DNA from: UBA6168 sp041163745
Lineage (GTDB): Bacteria; Bacteroidota; Bacteroidia; Chitinophagales; Saprospiraceae
Length of the DNA stretch: 64,000 bases
Assembly (NCBI GenBank): GCA_041163745.1
Contig: JBEAQU010000071.1
Coordinates: forward strand, 1-64,000
Direction of reading: 5' to 3'
Numbering within the stretch: the first letter of the stretch is position 1; each line of letters starts with the position of its first letter. The notes under the pieces are model-generated. The model was not told where the DNA came from. It ran no database searches and was given only the letters and a program-made list of their open reading frames with translations. Below, one piece after another: positions 34,960-44,194 of the stretch. The translations under genes and the position numbers were made by a program.

Positions 34960-36033
34960 ATGAAAATCAGCATTACCAAAACGACGGCCAGCCAACTGGC
35001 AGCGGTGGATTTTCAAAACCTCCCATTTGGAAAGACTTTCTCCGACCATATGTTCCAGGCGACCTACAAGGACGGGACTTGGCAGGATGCCCGCATCGAG
35101 CCGATCCATTCCCTATCCCTCCACCCGGCTACCATGAGCCTGCACTACGGACAAGCCATTTTCGAAGGGATGAAAGCATCCAAAGGGGCGGACGGACGGC
35201 CGCTGTTGTTCCGGCCTTCCTTGCATGCTCATCGGATGAACGCCTCCGCCAGGCGGTTGTGTATGCCGGACATACCGGAAGACCTTTTCCTGGATGCGGT
35301 ACATCAACTCGTCTGGTTGGACCAGGCATGGATTCCGCCGGATGCCGGCAGTGCGTTGTATATCCGTCCCACCATGATCGCCACAGACGCATCCATTGGG
35401 GTCAGGCCCTCCTCATCCTACCTCTTTTTCATCATCACCGGTCCTGTGGGTCCCTATTATCCGAAACCGGTGCGGTTGTATGCGGAGACCGATTATGTCA
35501 GGGCGGTAAACGGCGGTACCGGCGAGGCGAAAGCGGCCGGCAACTATGCCGGTGCTCTCCTGCCCGCCAAAATGTCCCAGGACCGGGGTTTCGACCAGGT
35601 GCTCTGGCTGGACGCCAAGGAATTCCGGTACATCCAGGAAAGCGGCACCATGAACATCTTTTTCGTCCTGGACGGCAAGGTTATCACCCCACCCTTGAAC
35701 GGCAGTATTCTGCATGGCATCACCAGGCGCTCCGTGATAGAGCTGCTGCGCCGGGAAGGCCATATCGTGGAGGAGTATGCGATAACCATCGACGAAGTGT
35801 TGGAAGCCCATCGGAACGGCACCCTGCAGGAAGCGTTCGGCACAGGTACCGCCGCCGTGGTGTCCCAGGTAGAGGCCATCGCCTACCAGGATAAGTTGAT
35901 CGAGTTGCCGCCGGCTTCCCAGCAGCCCATCGGAAAATTCGCCAAAAAAATCATCGACGAACTAAGGGCCGGCACCATACCGGATCCATACGGTTGGGTC
36001 GTCCCGGTATCCGGTCCGGAAGAGAACCGCTAG
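34960..36033 (+). CDS. ilvE: Branched-chain amino acid aminotransferase
   Basis: This 357-residue fold-type IV PLP enzyme interconverts Leu, Ile and Val with their 2-oxo acids. The catalytic lysine is Lys191 in GGTGEAKAAGNYA. Other family marks are LHYGQAIFEGMKA, LYIRPTMIATD and ESGTMNIFFV, and the C-terminal EAFGTGTAAVVSQV phosphate-binding turn. Length (about 355) fits the eukaryote-like group II BCAT common in Bacteroidota. It is monocistronic, with no other ilv genes nearby. Confidence 0.95.
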   Translation: MKISITKTTASQLAAVDFQNLPFGKTFSDHMFQATYKDGTWQDARIEPIHSLSLHPATMSLHYGQAIFEGMKASKGADGRPLLFRPSLHAHRMNASARRLCMPDIPEDLFLDAVHQLVWLDQAWIPPDAGSALYIRPTMIATDASIGVRPSSSYLFFIITGPVGPYYPKPVRLYAETDYVRAVNGGTGEAKAAGNYAGALLPAKMSQDRGFDQVLWLDAKEFRYIQESGTMNIFFVLDGKVITPPLNGSILHGITRRSVIELLRREGHIVEEYAITIDEVLEAHRNGTLQEAFGTGTAAVVSQVEAIAYQDKLIELPPASQQPIGKFAKKIIDELRAGTIPDPYGWVVPVSGPEENR

Positions 36034-36099
36034 ACTTACCGGATGCTGTCAGCCTTATACAAGCTCGAAATGTCAGGGTGCCATGGTGGAAAAAAATCA

Positions 36100-36107
36100 T
36101 ACCTTTG
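36100..36107 (+). promoter_or_regulatory. -7 box TACCTTTG upstream of the PfkB gene
   Basis: This exact TAnnTTTG match lies about 120 bases before the kinase start. The predicted leader contains a GGCCGCGCGGCC palindrome at about 36119-36130. The upstream TTG is not at standard spacing. Confidence 0.45.
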
Positions 36108-36228
36108 ACCGATGCGACAAGGCCGCGCGGCCGTTGCCATGCGGCACGGCACGACGGGGTGACTTTTCCGTCCTGTTACGGAAAGCCACCCAAGCTCCTC
36201 AACCAACACATCCAACAGCCACGACAAA

Positions 36229-37095
36229 GTGACAACACCTGAGCCCCCCGCACCGGAAATGCTGGTGGTCGGCCACCTTTGCCATGACCGCATTCCCGGT
36301 GGATTCCTCCCCGGGGGAGCGGCAGCTTATGCAGGCACGTTGGCATCCAGGCTTGGATATCATACCGCTCTGCTGACAAGCTGCGGACCGGACTACCGCT
36401 TTCACCACCTCTTCGAACGGTTGGACGTACATTCGGTACACTCGGACCGTACCACCGAATTCGAGAACATCTATTCCGGACAGGACCGTATCCAATACCT
36501 CCATTCCCGGGCGGCGGAACTTCGGCCGGCCGACCTGCCAGACCATTGGAGAGGGTCCCGTACCGTGCTGCTGGGGCCGATTTGCGATGAAGTAGACCCC
36601 GCACTCCTGGAGGCCTTCTCGAACGAAAGTTTCATCTGTGTTTGTCCGCAAGGCTGGATGCGACGCTGGGACGAGCAGCATCGGGTGTTCCCGAAGCAAT
36701 TCGAACGATGGGATTCCCTGGTCCGTGCGGACCTCGTGTCACTCAGCGAGGGCGATGTGAACGGGGACTGGCAATTGTTGGAACGCTTGGCCGTCAAATT
36801 CGACCGGCTGGTCGTCACACAAGGCTCCGCAGGTGCCACCGTGTTCGAACATGGACGGCGGCGGCATTTCCCGGCATGCCCGGCAGTGGAACGTGACCCG
36901 ACCGGCGCCGGTGACATTTTCGCAGCAGCCATCAGTCTTCACTACAGCCGGAATCGTCACCTGGAAGCAGCCGTACATCACGCCCAGACGGCTGCGGCCA
37001 TCAGCATCGAAGGGGCGGGACTCTCGGCTGTCCCGGATGCCGATGCGGTGCACCGACGGCTGATGCGGTCCGAGGCGATGACCGGCAAGCCATGA
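36229..37095 (+). CDS. PfkB-family carbohydrate kinase
   Basis: This 288-residue ribokinase-fold enzyme has a shortened N-terminal lobe. The opening strand MLVVGHLCHD is followed by LPGGAAAYAGTLASRLG, the substrate-side glycine segment. The C-terminal signature is DPTGAGDIFAAA, with the catalytic Asp in GAGD. The first in-frame codon is GTG 36229; ATG 36259, right at MLVVGH, may be the true start. Length is below the usual 300-330 for ribokinases. Substrate is unknown. The next gene (GT2) follows 61 bases downstream on the same strand. Confidence 0.85.
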   Translation: MTTPEPPAPEMLVVGHLCHDRIPGGFLPGGAAAYAGTLASRLGYHTALLTSCGPDYRFHHLFERLDVHSVHSDRTTEFENIYSGQDRIQYLHSRAAELRPADLPDHWRGSRTVLLGPICDEVDPALLEAFSNESFICVCPQGWMRRWDEQHRVFPKQFERWDSLVRADLVSLSEGDVNGDWQLLERLAVKFDRLVVTQGSAGATVFEHGRRRHFPACPAVERDPTGAGDIFAAAISLHYSRNRHLEAAVHHAQTAAAISIEGAGLSAVPDADAVHRRLMRSEAMTGKP

Positions 37096-37156
37096 TACCA
37101 TGCGCCATGGAAGTGCCGTACCTATCCGCCCCATCGAACGGTCCTAAATCCAAGGC

Positions 37157-38701
37157 ATGACAGTCGCCGAATGGATACATCACCTGGTATATGTACCTTC
37201 CCTTGCGCTGACAGCGGCATTTTGCCTGAACCAGTTGTATCTCCTGCTGGTCGTCCGGAGATTCCGGCATCGTGCGCTGCCGGAACCGACCATTCCCCCC
37301 TACCCCGGCACCCTGCCTTTCGTCACCATACAATTGCCATTGTACAACGAACGCTTCGTGGTCGGACGCTTGCTGGACTGCATTGCACGAATGGATTATC
37401 CTGCAGACCGGTTCGAAATCCAGGTATTGGATGACAGCACGGACGAGACCTGCCGGATTGCCCGCACAAAGGTGGCCGACATGCAAAAAACAGGCTTGCA
37501 AGCCGTCTATCTTCACCGAAGGAGCAGAACGGGGTTCAAGGCAGGAGCGTTGGCGGAAGGCATGCGTTCCGCGAAGGGCGGTCTGATCGCCATTTTCGAT
37601 GCGGATTTCCTGCCCGAACCGGATTTCCTGCGACGAGCCGTTCCCCTCTTCGCCGATCCTGTGGTGGGAGTCGTCCAAGGACGATGGACCCACCTCAATG
37701 AGCAAAGCAATCTGTTGACAAGACTGCAGGCACTTCAGCTGAATGTCCATTTCCGTACCGAGCAACCCGGAAGGCAGGCGGGTGGCTATTTCCTGCAATT
37801 CAACGGAACCGCCGGCATATGGCGGAGGGAAGCCATCGATTCGGCGGGTGGGTGGCGGGACGACAGCCTGACGGAGGACCTGGAGCTGAGCATGCGGGCG
37901 CAGCTGGCGGGCTGGAAAATCTGTTATTTGCCGACGCTGACCGTACCAGCAGAGCTTCCTGTGAACATCAGCGCGATAAAAACCCAGCAATACCGTTGGA
38001 TGAAAGGGGGCGCGGAAACTGCCAGGCGTTGGCTTCCGGTCATCGCTACCAGCGGGTTGTCGCCAGGGGTTCGTTGGCAAGCCATCCTGCAACTGACGGG
38101 CAGCAGTGTGTTCCTGCCGATCGTCCTGCTAAGCTTGTCCAGCCTCGTGCCGGCCGGAACGGCCGCACAAACCGGGAATTCCATCCTGGGCATGACAGGC
38201 CTGCTCGCTTTTTTTTCGGTCCAGTTCCTTTCCAACTGGCCGGAAAGTTCCGTCCGGGGATCAGTTGCCAATAACCGACTGCGGACAACCTTCCGACTCG
38301 TCTTGCTCTTCCCTATGTTCCTGGCCCTCAGCCTGGGGTTTTCCCTCCGCAATGCATGGGCTGTGCTGGAAGGCTGGGCCAACCGACGCTCGCCCTTCGT
38401 TCGGACACCAAAATTCAATATCCTGCCGGACCAGCAGGATCGCCGGACCGATGTCTATCTTACCCGGACGAACTGGCATTGGTTGGAATACGGGGAACTC
38501 GTCTTGTCGGTCGTTTTCCTGATTGCAACGGTATTCGACATCCTGGAAGGTCGTTCGGGATCCGTCACCTTCCATTTGCTGTTGGCGACAGGATATGGTA
38601 TGATTGTATACCATTCCTTGGACGAACGAATCCGGAACAGCCGAACAGCCGATTGCGGACCATCCCATGGGGTCGGAAAGGCGGGACCCGGTCGAAAATA
38701 G
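37157..38701 (+). CDS. Cellulose synthase-like membrane glycosyltransferase (GT2)
   Basis: This 514-residue inner-membrane enzyme likely elongates a beta-linked glycan from a nucleotide sugar. An N-terminal membrane helix (about 11-33) is followed by the GT-A domain with VTIQLPLYNE, the UDP-binding DDSTDET, DADF and TEDLELSMR. The acceptor motif QQYRW sits before the C-terminal membrane helices (about 310-385 and 455-495). The sequence is close to the CslA/beta-mannan synthase-like bacterial group, but sugar specificity cannot be told. No partner export protein is next to it. It ends 148 bases before rsgA. Confidence 0.88.
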   Translation: MTVAEWIHHLVYVPSLALTAAFCLNQLYLLLVVRRFRHRALPEPTIPPYPGTLPFVTIQLPLYNERFVVGRLLDCIARMDYPADRFEIQVLDDSTDETCRIARTKVADMQKTGLQAVYLHRRSRTGFKAGALAEGMRSAKGGLIAIFDADFLPEPDFLRRAVPLFADPVVGVVQGRWTHLNEQSNLLTRLQALQLNVHFRTEQPGRQAGGYFLQFNGTAGIWRREAIDSAGGWRDDSLTEDLELSMRAQLAGWKICYLPTLTVPAELPVNISAIKTQQYRWMKGGAETARRWLPVIATSGLSPGVRWQAILQLTGSSVFLPIVLLSLSSLVPAGTAAQTGNSILGMTGLLAFFSVQFLSNWPESSVRGSVANNRLRTTFRLVLLFPMFLALSLGFSLRNAWAVLEGWANRRSPFVRTPKFNILPDQQDRRTDVYLTRTNWHWLEYGELVLSVVFLIATVFDILEGRSGSVTFHLLLATGYGMIVYHSLDERIRNSRTADCGPSHGVGKAGPGRK

Positions 38702-38849
38702 AAAAACGAACGAAAAAATAACAAAAGCAGTTACATTTACAAGCCGTAACTTGCGGAGTGGACAACAAGCCGAACTCTTCCTCACGGGAATCTTTCCATG
38801 CGAACCATTTTACCCGCGGCCATGGGCGGAAATCGACAAACAAGCGAAC

Positions 38850-39794
38850 TTGATAACAGGAACCATTATCAAATCCACCGGCAGCTGGTATCAGGTAAGG
38901 CTCCCTGACAATAGGGAAATGGAATGCCGGATCATAGGGAAGCTCCGACTGAGCGGCCTTCCGACCACCAATCCCGTCGCCGTAGGGGACCAGGTCGGCA
39001 TCATACCGGAATCAGCGGGAAAGGGACTGATCAAGCAGGTGCTGCCTCGCAAGAACTGTGTCATCCGCCAATCTCCCCGTCGCAAACACGACCTGCACCT
39101 GATCGCGGCCAATGTGGACCAGGCCATCGTCATCGTCACCCTGATCGAACCCAATCTGAAACCCGGTTTCATCGACCGCTTCCTGCTGATGACGGAACCC
39201 TACGACATCCCGACGGTCATCGTGGTCAACAAAGCGGATCTGTACGACAAAGACATCCGCTGCGTCTTCGAAGACATGGCGGCAATTTATGGACCGATCG
39301 GATACCAGGCCATCCTGGTATCTGCCCGGACAGGCGAAGGAATTACCGCATTGAAAAACATGTTGCAAGGAAAACAGACCTTGGTCAGCGGGCAATCCGG
39401 TGTCGGCAAATCGACCTTGATCAATGCCATCCAGCCTGGATTGGCCTTGCGGACCGGCGACCTGTCCGACTACTCCGGCAAAGGCCAACATACCACTACC
39501 TTCGCGGAGATGTATCCACTGGAAGGCGGGGGAGACATCATCGACACACCAGGCATAAAGATGCTCGCCTTCAACAACCTCGCCTTGTTGGACGTGGCCC
39601 ATAACTTCCGGGAATTCTTCGCGCTGGCACCTTCCTGCCGCTTCGGCGGTCAATGCCTGCACCGAAACGAACCTCATTGTGCCGTCCGGGCAGCCGTATC
39701 CAACGGAACCATCAGCAGTCTGCGCTACCAACATTACCTGGCCATCCTTGATGAAATAGACCGGCAGAACCACTGGGAAATCCACGAGATGTAG
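38850..39794 (+). CDS. rsgA: Ribosome small-subunit-dependent GTPase A
   Basis: This 314-residue circularly permuted GTPase helps late 30S maturation. The OB-fold N-terminus (ITGTIIKSTGSWYQVRL) is followed by G4 NKAD (127-130), G1 GQSGVGKST (181-189) and G3 DTPG (232-235). A zinc-binding CysX5CysXHisX5Cys site follows (Cys263, Cys269, His271, Cys277). No ATG fits the family start; TTG 38850 places the OB strand at the N-terminus, so I use it. An RluB/RsuA gene follows after 15 bases, forming a ribosome-biogenesis pair. Confidence 0.93.
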   Translation: MITGTIIKSTGSWYQVRLPDNREMECRIIGKLRLSGLPTTNPVAVGDQVGIIPESAGKGLIKQVLPRKNCVIRQSPRRKHDLHLIAANVDQAIVIVTLIEPNLKPGFIDRFLLMTEPYDIPTVIVVNKADLYDKDIRCVFEDMAAIYGPIGYQAILVSARTGEGITALKNMLQGKQTLVSGQSGVGKSTLINAIQPGLALRTGDLSDYSGKGQHTTTFAEMYPLEGGGDIIDTPGIKMLAFNNLALLDVAHNFREFFALAPSCRFGGQCLHRNEPHCAVRAAVSNGTISSLRYQHYLAILDEIDRQNHWEIHEM

Positions 39795-39809
39795 AAACCA
39801 TACCCTTCC

Positions 39810-40883
39810 ATGAAGAAAAACAACTTCGCCAAAGGGCCGGGTCGTCCGGCCAACCGCCGGGGAACACCACCCAGGCCCGGACGCCGACCTGAACAGGAAA
39901 CAAGCGGACGGCAAACACAACGGCATCGGCCTGGAGACCAGGCTCAGGAGGAAGGGAACCCATTCTGGACTCCCTTCGCAAAAAATACCGGAAGACCCGA
40001 CGCGCCCCACAACCGCCGACGGCCACAGGAAGGTTCGCCGGATCAACCCGGACGTACCTACCGTAAGCCAGACACGCCACCTGCCTCCGGTGTCCGTCCC
40101 GACCGCAGAACCACCCCCAGGCCGAACCGTACGGAACGGCAGTCCGGCCCCGTCGATGCACCGGCGGCGTTACCCATGCGGCTCAACAAATATATCGCCC
40201 ATTGCGGAATTTGTGCTCGAAGACAAGCCGCTGAGTTTGTCAAGGCAGGGGTTGTCACCGTTGACGAACGGGTGGAATCCAATCCAGGTTATCTCGTACA
40301 GGAAAATGAAACTGTCCGGTTCAAAGGAAAGGTTGTCAGACCGGAAGGAAAAAAAGTCTACATCCTCATGAACAAGCCCAAGAACGTGATCACGACCGCT
40401 AGTGATGAAAAAGGTCGTAAGACGGTGTTGGACATTGTCGGCACGAAAGTACAGGAAAGGGTTTTTCCCGTCGGACGACTGGACCGCATGACCACCGGGC
40501 TGCTCCTGCTGACCAACGACGGTGACCTGGCCAAAAAACTGTCGCATCCCAAACACAAAGTTCGAAAGGTGTATCAGGCAACGCTGGACAAGCCGCTGAC
40601 CAAAGCGGACCTGGAGAAAATCTCAAAAGGTCTTCTGCTGCTGGAGGACGGGCCTGCCATCGTGGATGCCATCGGATATGTCGACGGAAAGAAAGAGGAG
40701 ATAGGAATTGAACTCCATTCCGGTAAAAACAGAATCATCCGCCGGATTTTCGAACATCTAGGTTACGGGGTGGTGAAACTGGACAGAACCTACTACGCAG
40801 GACTGACTAAGAAGGATATCGGCAGAGGACATTTCCGGCACTTGACGGAGAAGGAGATCATTCTGCTCAGGCATTTCACCTGA
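39810..40883 (+). CDS. RluB/RsuA-family rRNA pseudouridine synthase with long basic N-terminal extension
   Basis: Residues ~122-357 are the enzyme: an S4 RNA-binding domain (MRLNKYIAHCGICARRQAAEFV) followed by the catalytic domain with GRLDRMTTGLLLLTNDG, where the Asp of RLD is the nucleophile. Target is most likely a 23S or 16S rRNA uridine. Residues 1-120 are an Arg/Pro/Gln-rich disordered extension typical of Bacteroidota homologues, perhaps assisting RNA contact. It follows rsgA by 15 bases, so the two are co-transcribed. A hairpin overlaps its stop codon. Confidence 0.9.
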   Translation: MKKNNFAKGPGRPANRRGTPPRPGRRPEQETSGRQTQRHRPGDQAQEEGNPFWTPFAKNTGRPDAPHNRRRPQEGSPDQPGRTYRKPDTPPASGVRPDRRTTPRPNRTERQSGPVDAPAALPMRLNKYIAHCGICARRQAAEFVKAGVVTVDERVESNPGYLVQENETVRFKGKVVRPEGKKVYILMNKPKNVITTASDEKGRKTVLDIVGTKVQERVFPVGRLDRMTTGLLLLTNDGDLAKKLSHPKHKVRKVYQATLDKPLTKADLEKISKGLLLLEDGPAIVDAIGYVDGKKEEIGIELHSGKNRIIRRIFEHLGYGVVKLDRTYYAGLTKKDIGRGHFRHLTEKEIILLRHFT

Positions 40884-40887
40884 GCAG
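40863..40887 (+). terminator. 9-bp hairpin overlapping the stop codon
   Basis: CTGCTCAGG and CCTGAGCAG pair around a 7-base loop at the end of the pseudouridine synthase gene, including its TGA. There is no T-run, so its role as terminator is uncertain. Confidence 0.4.
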
Positions 40888-40919
40888 CAAGGCATTCCGG
40901 AACCGCAGGAATTTGATGT

Positions 40920-41099
40920 TCAGCAATAACCCAAATCGCTGTAATCGTCCCAAAACAACTCCTTGGGAGGCTGTACGTCCTTTCCTTTTCCTTCCTCCTT
41001 GGCTTTTCCGGACATCAGCAAGGCGGATTCCCGTGGGGGAGCTGCGGGCTGCTTGGTCTCCCGCTCCTTGGATTTTCCCGACAACTTCAGTTTTTTCAT
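40920..41099 (-). CDS. Possible 59-residue Lys-rich small protein or peptide precursor
   Basis: An ATG at 41099 opens a 59-codon frame that starts MKKLKLSGKSKERE and ends FWDDYSDLGYC. It contains an internal near-duplication, LSGKSKER and MSGKAKEE, separated by a Pro-rich linker. The basic leader-like start and the acidic/aromatic Cys-terminal end recall Bacteroidota peptide precursors (for example lanthipeptide or other RiPP leaders), but no modification enzyme lies beside it. The nearest gene is a GT2 transferase 560 bases upstream on the same strand. It could also be chance. Confidence 0.4.
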   Translation of the reverse strand: MKKLKLSGKSKERETKQPAAPPRESALLMSGKAKEEGKGKDVQPPKELFWDDYSDLGYC

Positions 41100-41658
41100 G
41101 GCGGCAAGATTTTTTTCTCTTGTTCGCATCCTTCCCGGGAAAAGACACCGTCGGCCGGTCGGCGGCTGCCCGTCGGTTGTATAAACAAACCAGGGATTCT
41201 CCACCATCCTCTCCTTTCCTTCAAACACGTGTCAATCAAGCCCTGCGTCATGCCTGTGGTTAGAGCTGACTCGTCCATGGGAAACAGTCTCGAAACCGCC
41301 GCGTCCAGTACGGCAGTTCGCATGCAAACAATTTATAATGCAAAAGAATTTGACAATCAAAAAGAAGAATAAAACTACTACATATAACAGTTTGTCATGA
41401 ACAATGTTCGGACATTACGGCTTTTTTTTTAATTTTCTGCTTGCTGAAGCTGCAAGTACATTTTCTTTCCGCTGATTTCTCCCAGCGGTCACCTGTTGCA
41501 TTGATTGGTGCGGGTTGCGGCCATGGAACGATACCGTCGGGAAGGTGGCATCTCGGAAAGATGCAAATCGGGTCCGATGTCGAAACGGTATCCGTAAATG
41601 CCGCAATGTGTTTGTTGTCAAATGTTAGGCATCCAATATCATGCCTTAAAAGCGTCTG
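41100..41658. other. AT-rich spacer between the GT2 gene and the small reading frame
   Basis: About 560 bases. The section 41325-41445 is strongly AT-rich and includes ACGGCTTTTTTTTTAATTTT. No exact -7 box or clear terminator hairpin is visible, and I recognise no gene. Confidence 0.35.
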
Positions 41659-43110
41659 TTAGCGAAGAGTTGGCCAGCCGCCGGTCGCGAACGCACGATC
41701 CAGTTCCCGAAGCATGCGAAGCAGTTCCCCTTCTCCCAGCCTGGAGGAGGAAGGCCTTTCCTTACCTATGGCGGAAACCAACCATGCCGCAGCAGTTCCC
41801 ACCGGGACATCCGGGTAGCCTGCCAACCGAGCATGATGAACGAACTTCAGCACTTGCAAGGCGTGGAACGCACGCCAGAAACGTTTTCGAAATGCGGGAA
41901 AAGAAGCTGTCTGCGTCAATGCGTCCTCGAGCAAACCCCTGATATTCACAAGCGGCAGATAAGTCCGTATCACCTCCGGGCAGACCAGGAGCAACCGATC
42001 GACATTCCGATGATGGTAGAATGATTCATCCAATTCAAGGATAAAACGTCGCAATGCCAGGAAGATTCCCGGGTGATAGGAACGACCTGCGCCTCCCTCC
42101 CGGAGAATGCCCATGACTGCCCTGCCTGTTCCGAAGGGCACTCGGTCGGAAATTCTGGGAGAGGGATACACACATGTCCCGTGGATTTCCGTGAAGCCAC
42201 CCAAGGGGATGAACTTATGAAGGAAATAAAAATCCTCCCCTGCCTTCCTTCTGTTCATCCCACCCTGCGACTGGTAGGACCTGCAGCGTACCGCCATGCT
42301 GCTGCCGACGGTATGCCAGGCATGCGGAACACCGCACCAACGCTGGGCATTGACATAATATCGGAGGTGCAGCTCGTAGTCGGTGACCGCATCATAGACC
42401 GCCGAAGGAAAATCTGATCCTGACAGCGGATGTTCGAAATGTACCCCACAGGCTTGCGCAGTTGGAAAGCGGGTGAAATGTCGGTACACCACCTTCAAAT
42501 AGTTTATGTCGACGTGGCAATCCGCATCAAGACAGGCGATGACCCCATCCGGACGTCCGACTCGTTCCAGTCTGTAGCAAGCTTCGTCCATTCCGATTTT
42601 TCTTGCCAGTCCGACGCCGGCGGACCGGGCTGGCAATACCCGGAACAAGACATGCAGCCGAAGATTTGGTCTGTTGTGCGACAGGGCCCAATGTTCTGCC
42701 TGCGCGGCATGTGCTTCCTGTCTGACGACTACGTCGGACGATGCGTTCTCCGAATGGTTGAACACCACGACCACCTCCGTATCGCAGTCCGGCGCTTGGC
42801 AATGCCAAAGGGAATCCAGTGTGTCCTGCAAATCCGGCTCGTCGTGACAAGGAATGACAACCACCAGCCCCAATCCGGGAGCAGGCGGCTGCCGGACGAG
42901 CGGAGGGAAGAGGGTGTTGGATACAAGGTAGTTGGTCAAAGCGAAGCGATTGGCAGCAGCCGGCGAAGCATCAGCTGCACCGGCATCGGTGCAAATGTAT
43001 GCGGTCGGTCGCAACCTGGCAACTGCACCACCCGGACAGCCGAATTTTAATGGCAGCAGGGACACGTGCGCCTGCTGCCGAACCGGGTGCGTACGTACCG
43101 CAAGGTCCAT
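41659..43110 (-). CDS. Glycosyltransferase family 2 protein
   Basis: This is a soluble GT-A fold transferase. The nucleotide-sugar site starts at LVVVIPCHDEPDLQDTLDSLW, the metal-binding DxD is ACLDADCHV, and the later acidic motif is AGEDFYFLHK. The C-terminal 150 residues are helical with no obvious membrane segment. The frame is open further up to 43203; ATG 43110 is the ATG nearest the catalytic domain, but the first ~60 residues after it show no family features, so the true start may lie lower. Donor and acceptor are unknown. It is divergent from the SDR gene. Confidence 0.8.
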   Translation of the reverse strand: MDLAVRTHPVRQQAHVSLLPLKFGCPGGAVARLRPTAYICTDAGAADASPAAANRFALTNYLVSNTLFPPLVRQPPAPGLGLVVVIPCHDEPDLQDTLDSLWHCQAPDCDTEVVVVFNHSENASSDVVVRQEAHAAQAEHWALSHNRPNLRLHVLFRVLPARSAGVGLARKIGMDEACYRLERVGRPDGVIACLDADCHVDINYLKVVYRHFTRFPTAQACGVHFEHPLSGSDFPSAVYDAVTDYELHLRYYVNAQRWCGVPHAWHTVGSSMAVRCRSYQSQGGMNRRKAGEDFYFLHKFIPLGGFTEIHGTCVYPSPRISDRVPFGTGRAVMGILREGGAGRSYHPGIFLALRRFILELDESFYHHRNVDRLLLVCPEVIRTYLPLVNIRGLLEDALTQTASFPAFRKRFWRAFHALQVLKFVHHARLAGYPDVPVGTAAAWLVSAIGKERPSSSRLGEGELLRMLRELDRAFATGGWPTLR

Positions 43111-43278
43111 GCCGTGCAGTGGGTGCTTTTGCCTGCGGTTGCCTGCACACATACCTGCCGCTGCTCTGCTCAGGAAATGTTTATACACCCGCCTAAGCTG
43201 CAAACCGGCAGGATTCCCTTAGTCGGCGATCCGCATCCGACTGCATCCTTGCCTGCTACATGAATAGAGACAGTTTGT

Positions 43279-43286
43279 TACCTTTG
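43279..43286 (+). promoter_or_regulatory. -7 box TACCTTTG of the SDR gene
   Basis: An exact TAnnTTTG match ends 5 bases before ATG 43291. A start point of about 43291-43293 would make the mRNA leaderless or favour the second in-frame ATG at 43300. Confidence 0.6.
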
Positions 43287-43290
43287 ACAA

Positions 43291-44079
43291 ATGGAATCTA
43301 TGAAAGGAAAGACCGTTTGGATAACCGGCGCTTCCTCCGGGATTGGAGAAGCTTTGGCATACGCCTTTGCCAGCCAGGGAGCAAGACTAATTCTATCCGC
43401 CCGGAGGGTGGATGTGCTGGCAGCGGTGGCGACGCGTTGCGGCGCAGATCCGTTGGTGGTTCCGCTTGACCTATCGGAACCTGCGGCCATTCCGGCTTTG
43501 GTGGCCGACGTCATACAAAGGGTCGGGCATGTGGACATCCTGGTCAACAACGGGGGCATCTCGCAGCGGTCCCTAATCAGGGAGACCAGTTTCGAAGTGG
43601 ACCGGAAGTTGGTGGAGGTCAACCTATTGGGTACCATCGCCTTGAGCAAGGCCATACTACCCCATTTTCTCGAACGCAAAGCTGGCCACTATGTGGTCAT
43701 CACCAGCCTTATGGGTAAGTTCGGAGCTCCGATGCGATCCTCCTACGCTGCGGCGAAGCATGGTTTGCACGGCTTTTTCGAGACCTTGCGGGCTGAATGT
43801 TGGCGCGAGAACGTTCGGGTCACCCTGGTTTGTCCGGGATATGTCCGCACGGACATCAGCCGGCACGCGCTGACCGGCGACGGAAGCCAGCAGGGTACGA
43901 TGGATGAAGCAACGGACCGCGGCATTGCCCCTGATTCGCTTGCAGCGGAAATCGTCCGGGCCGTTCGCCGGAACCGGCGGGAGGTCTACATTGGCGGGAA
44001 AGAATTGTTGGGTGTATATCTGCAGCGTTTCTTTCCCGCCTTGCTCGCCCGGATTGTCCGGACGGCGCGGACGACCTGA
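43291..44079 (+). CDS. Short-chain dehydrogenase/reductase
   Basis: This 262-residue Rossmann-fold NAD(P)-dependent oxidoreductase has the cofactor loop TGASSGIG (near 14-21), NNGG (near 90), the catalytic Ser in VVITSLMG, and YAAAK with the Tyr/Lys pair. The ARRVD after the second strand suggests NADP(H) preference. Its C-terminal membrane-facing segment (GVYLQRFFPALLARIVR) places it in the DHRS7-like group of classical SDRs. Substrate is unknown. The TACCTTTG box at 43279 makes ATG 43300 a serious alternative start. Confidence 0.9.
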   Translation: MESMKGKTVWITGASSGIGEALAYAFASQGARLILSARRVDVLAAVATRCGADPLVVPLDLSEPAAIPALVADVIQRVGHVDILVNNGGISQRSLIRETSFEVDRKLVEVNLLGTIALSKAILPHFLERKAGHYVVITSLMGKFGAPMRSSYAAAKHGLHGFFETLRAECWRENVRVTLVCPGYVRTDISRHALTGDGSQQGTMDEATDRGIAPDSLAAEIVRAVRRNRREVYIGGKELLGVYLQRFFPALLARIVRTARTT

Positions 44080-44194
44080 TCCTCGCACAGGCCGGCGGGC
44101 TATTCGCAATGGTGGAGCGGTGGCCGGCTTTCGAAGCGATGCAGTCGAACCATGCTGAAGCTGTCCTGGCAAGTGTTCGGATGGACCGTCAATA

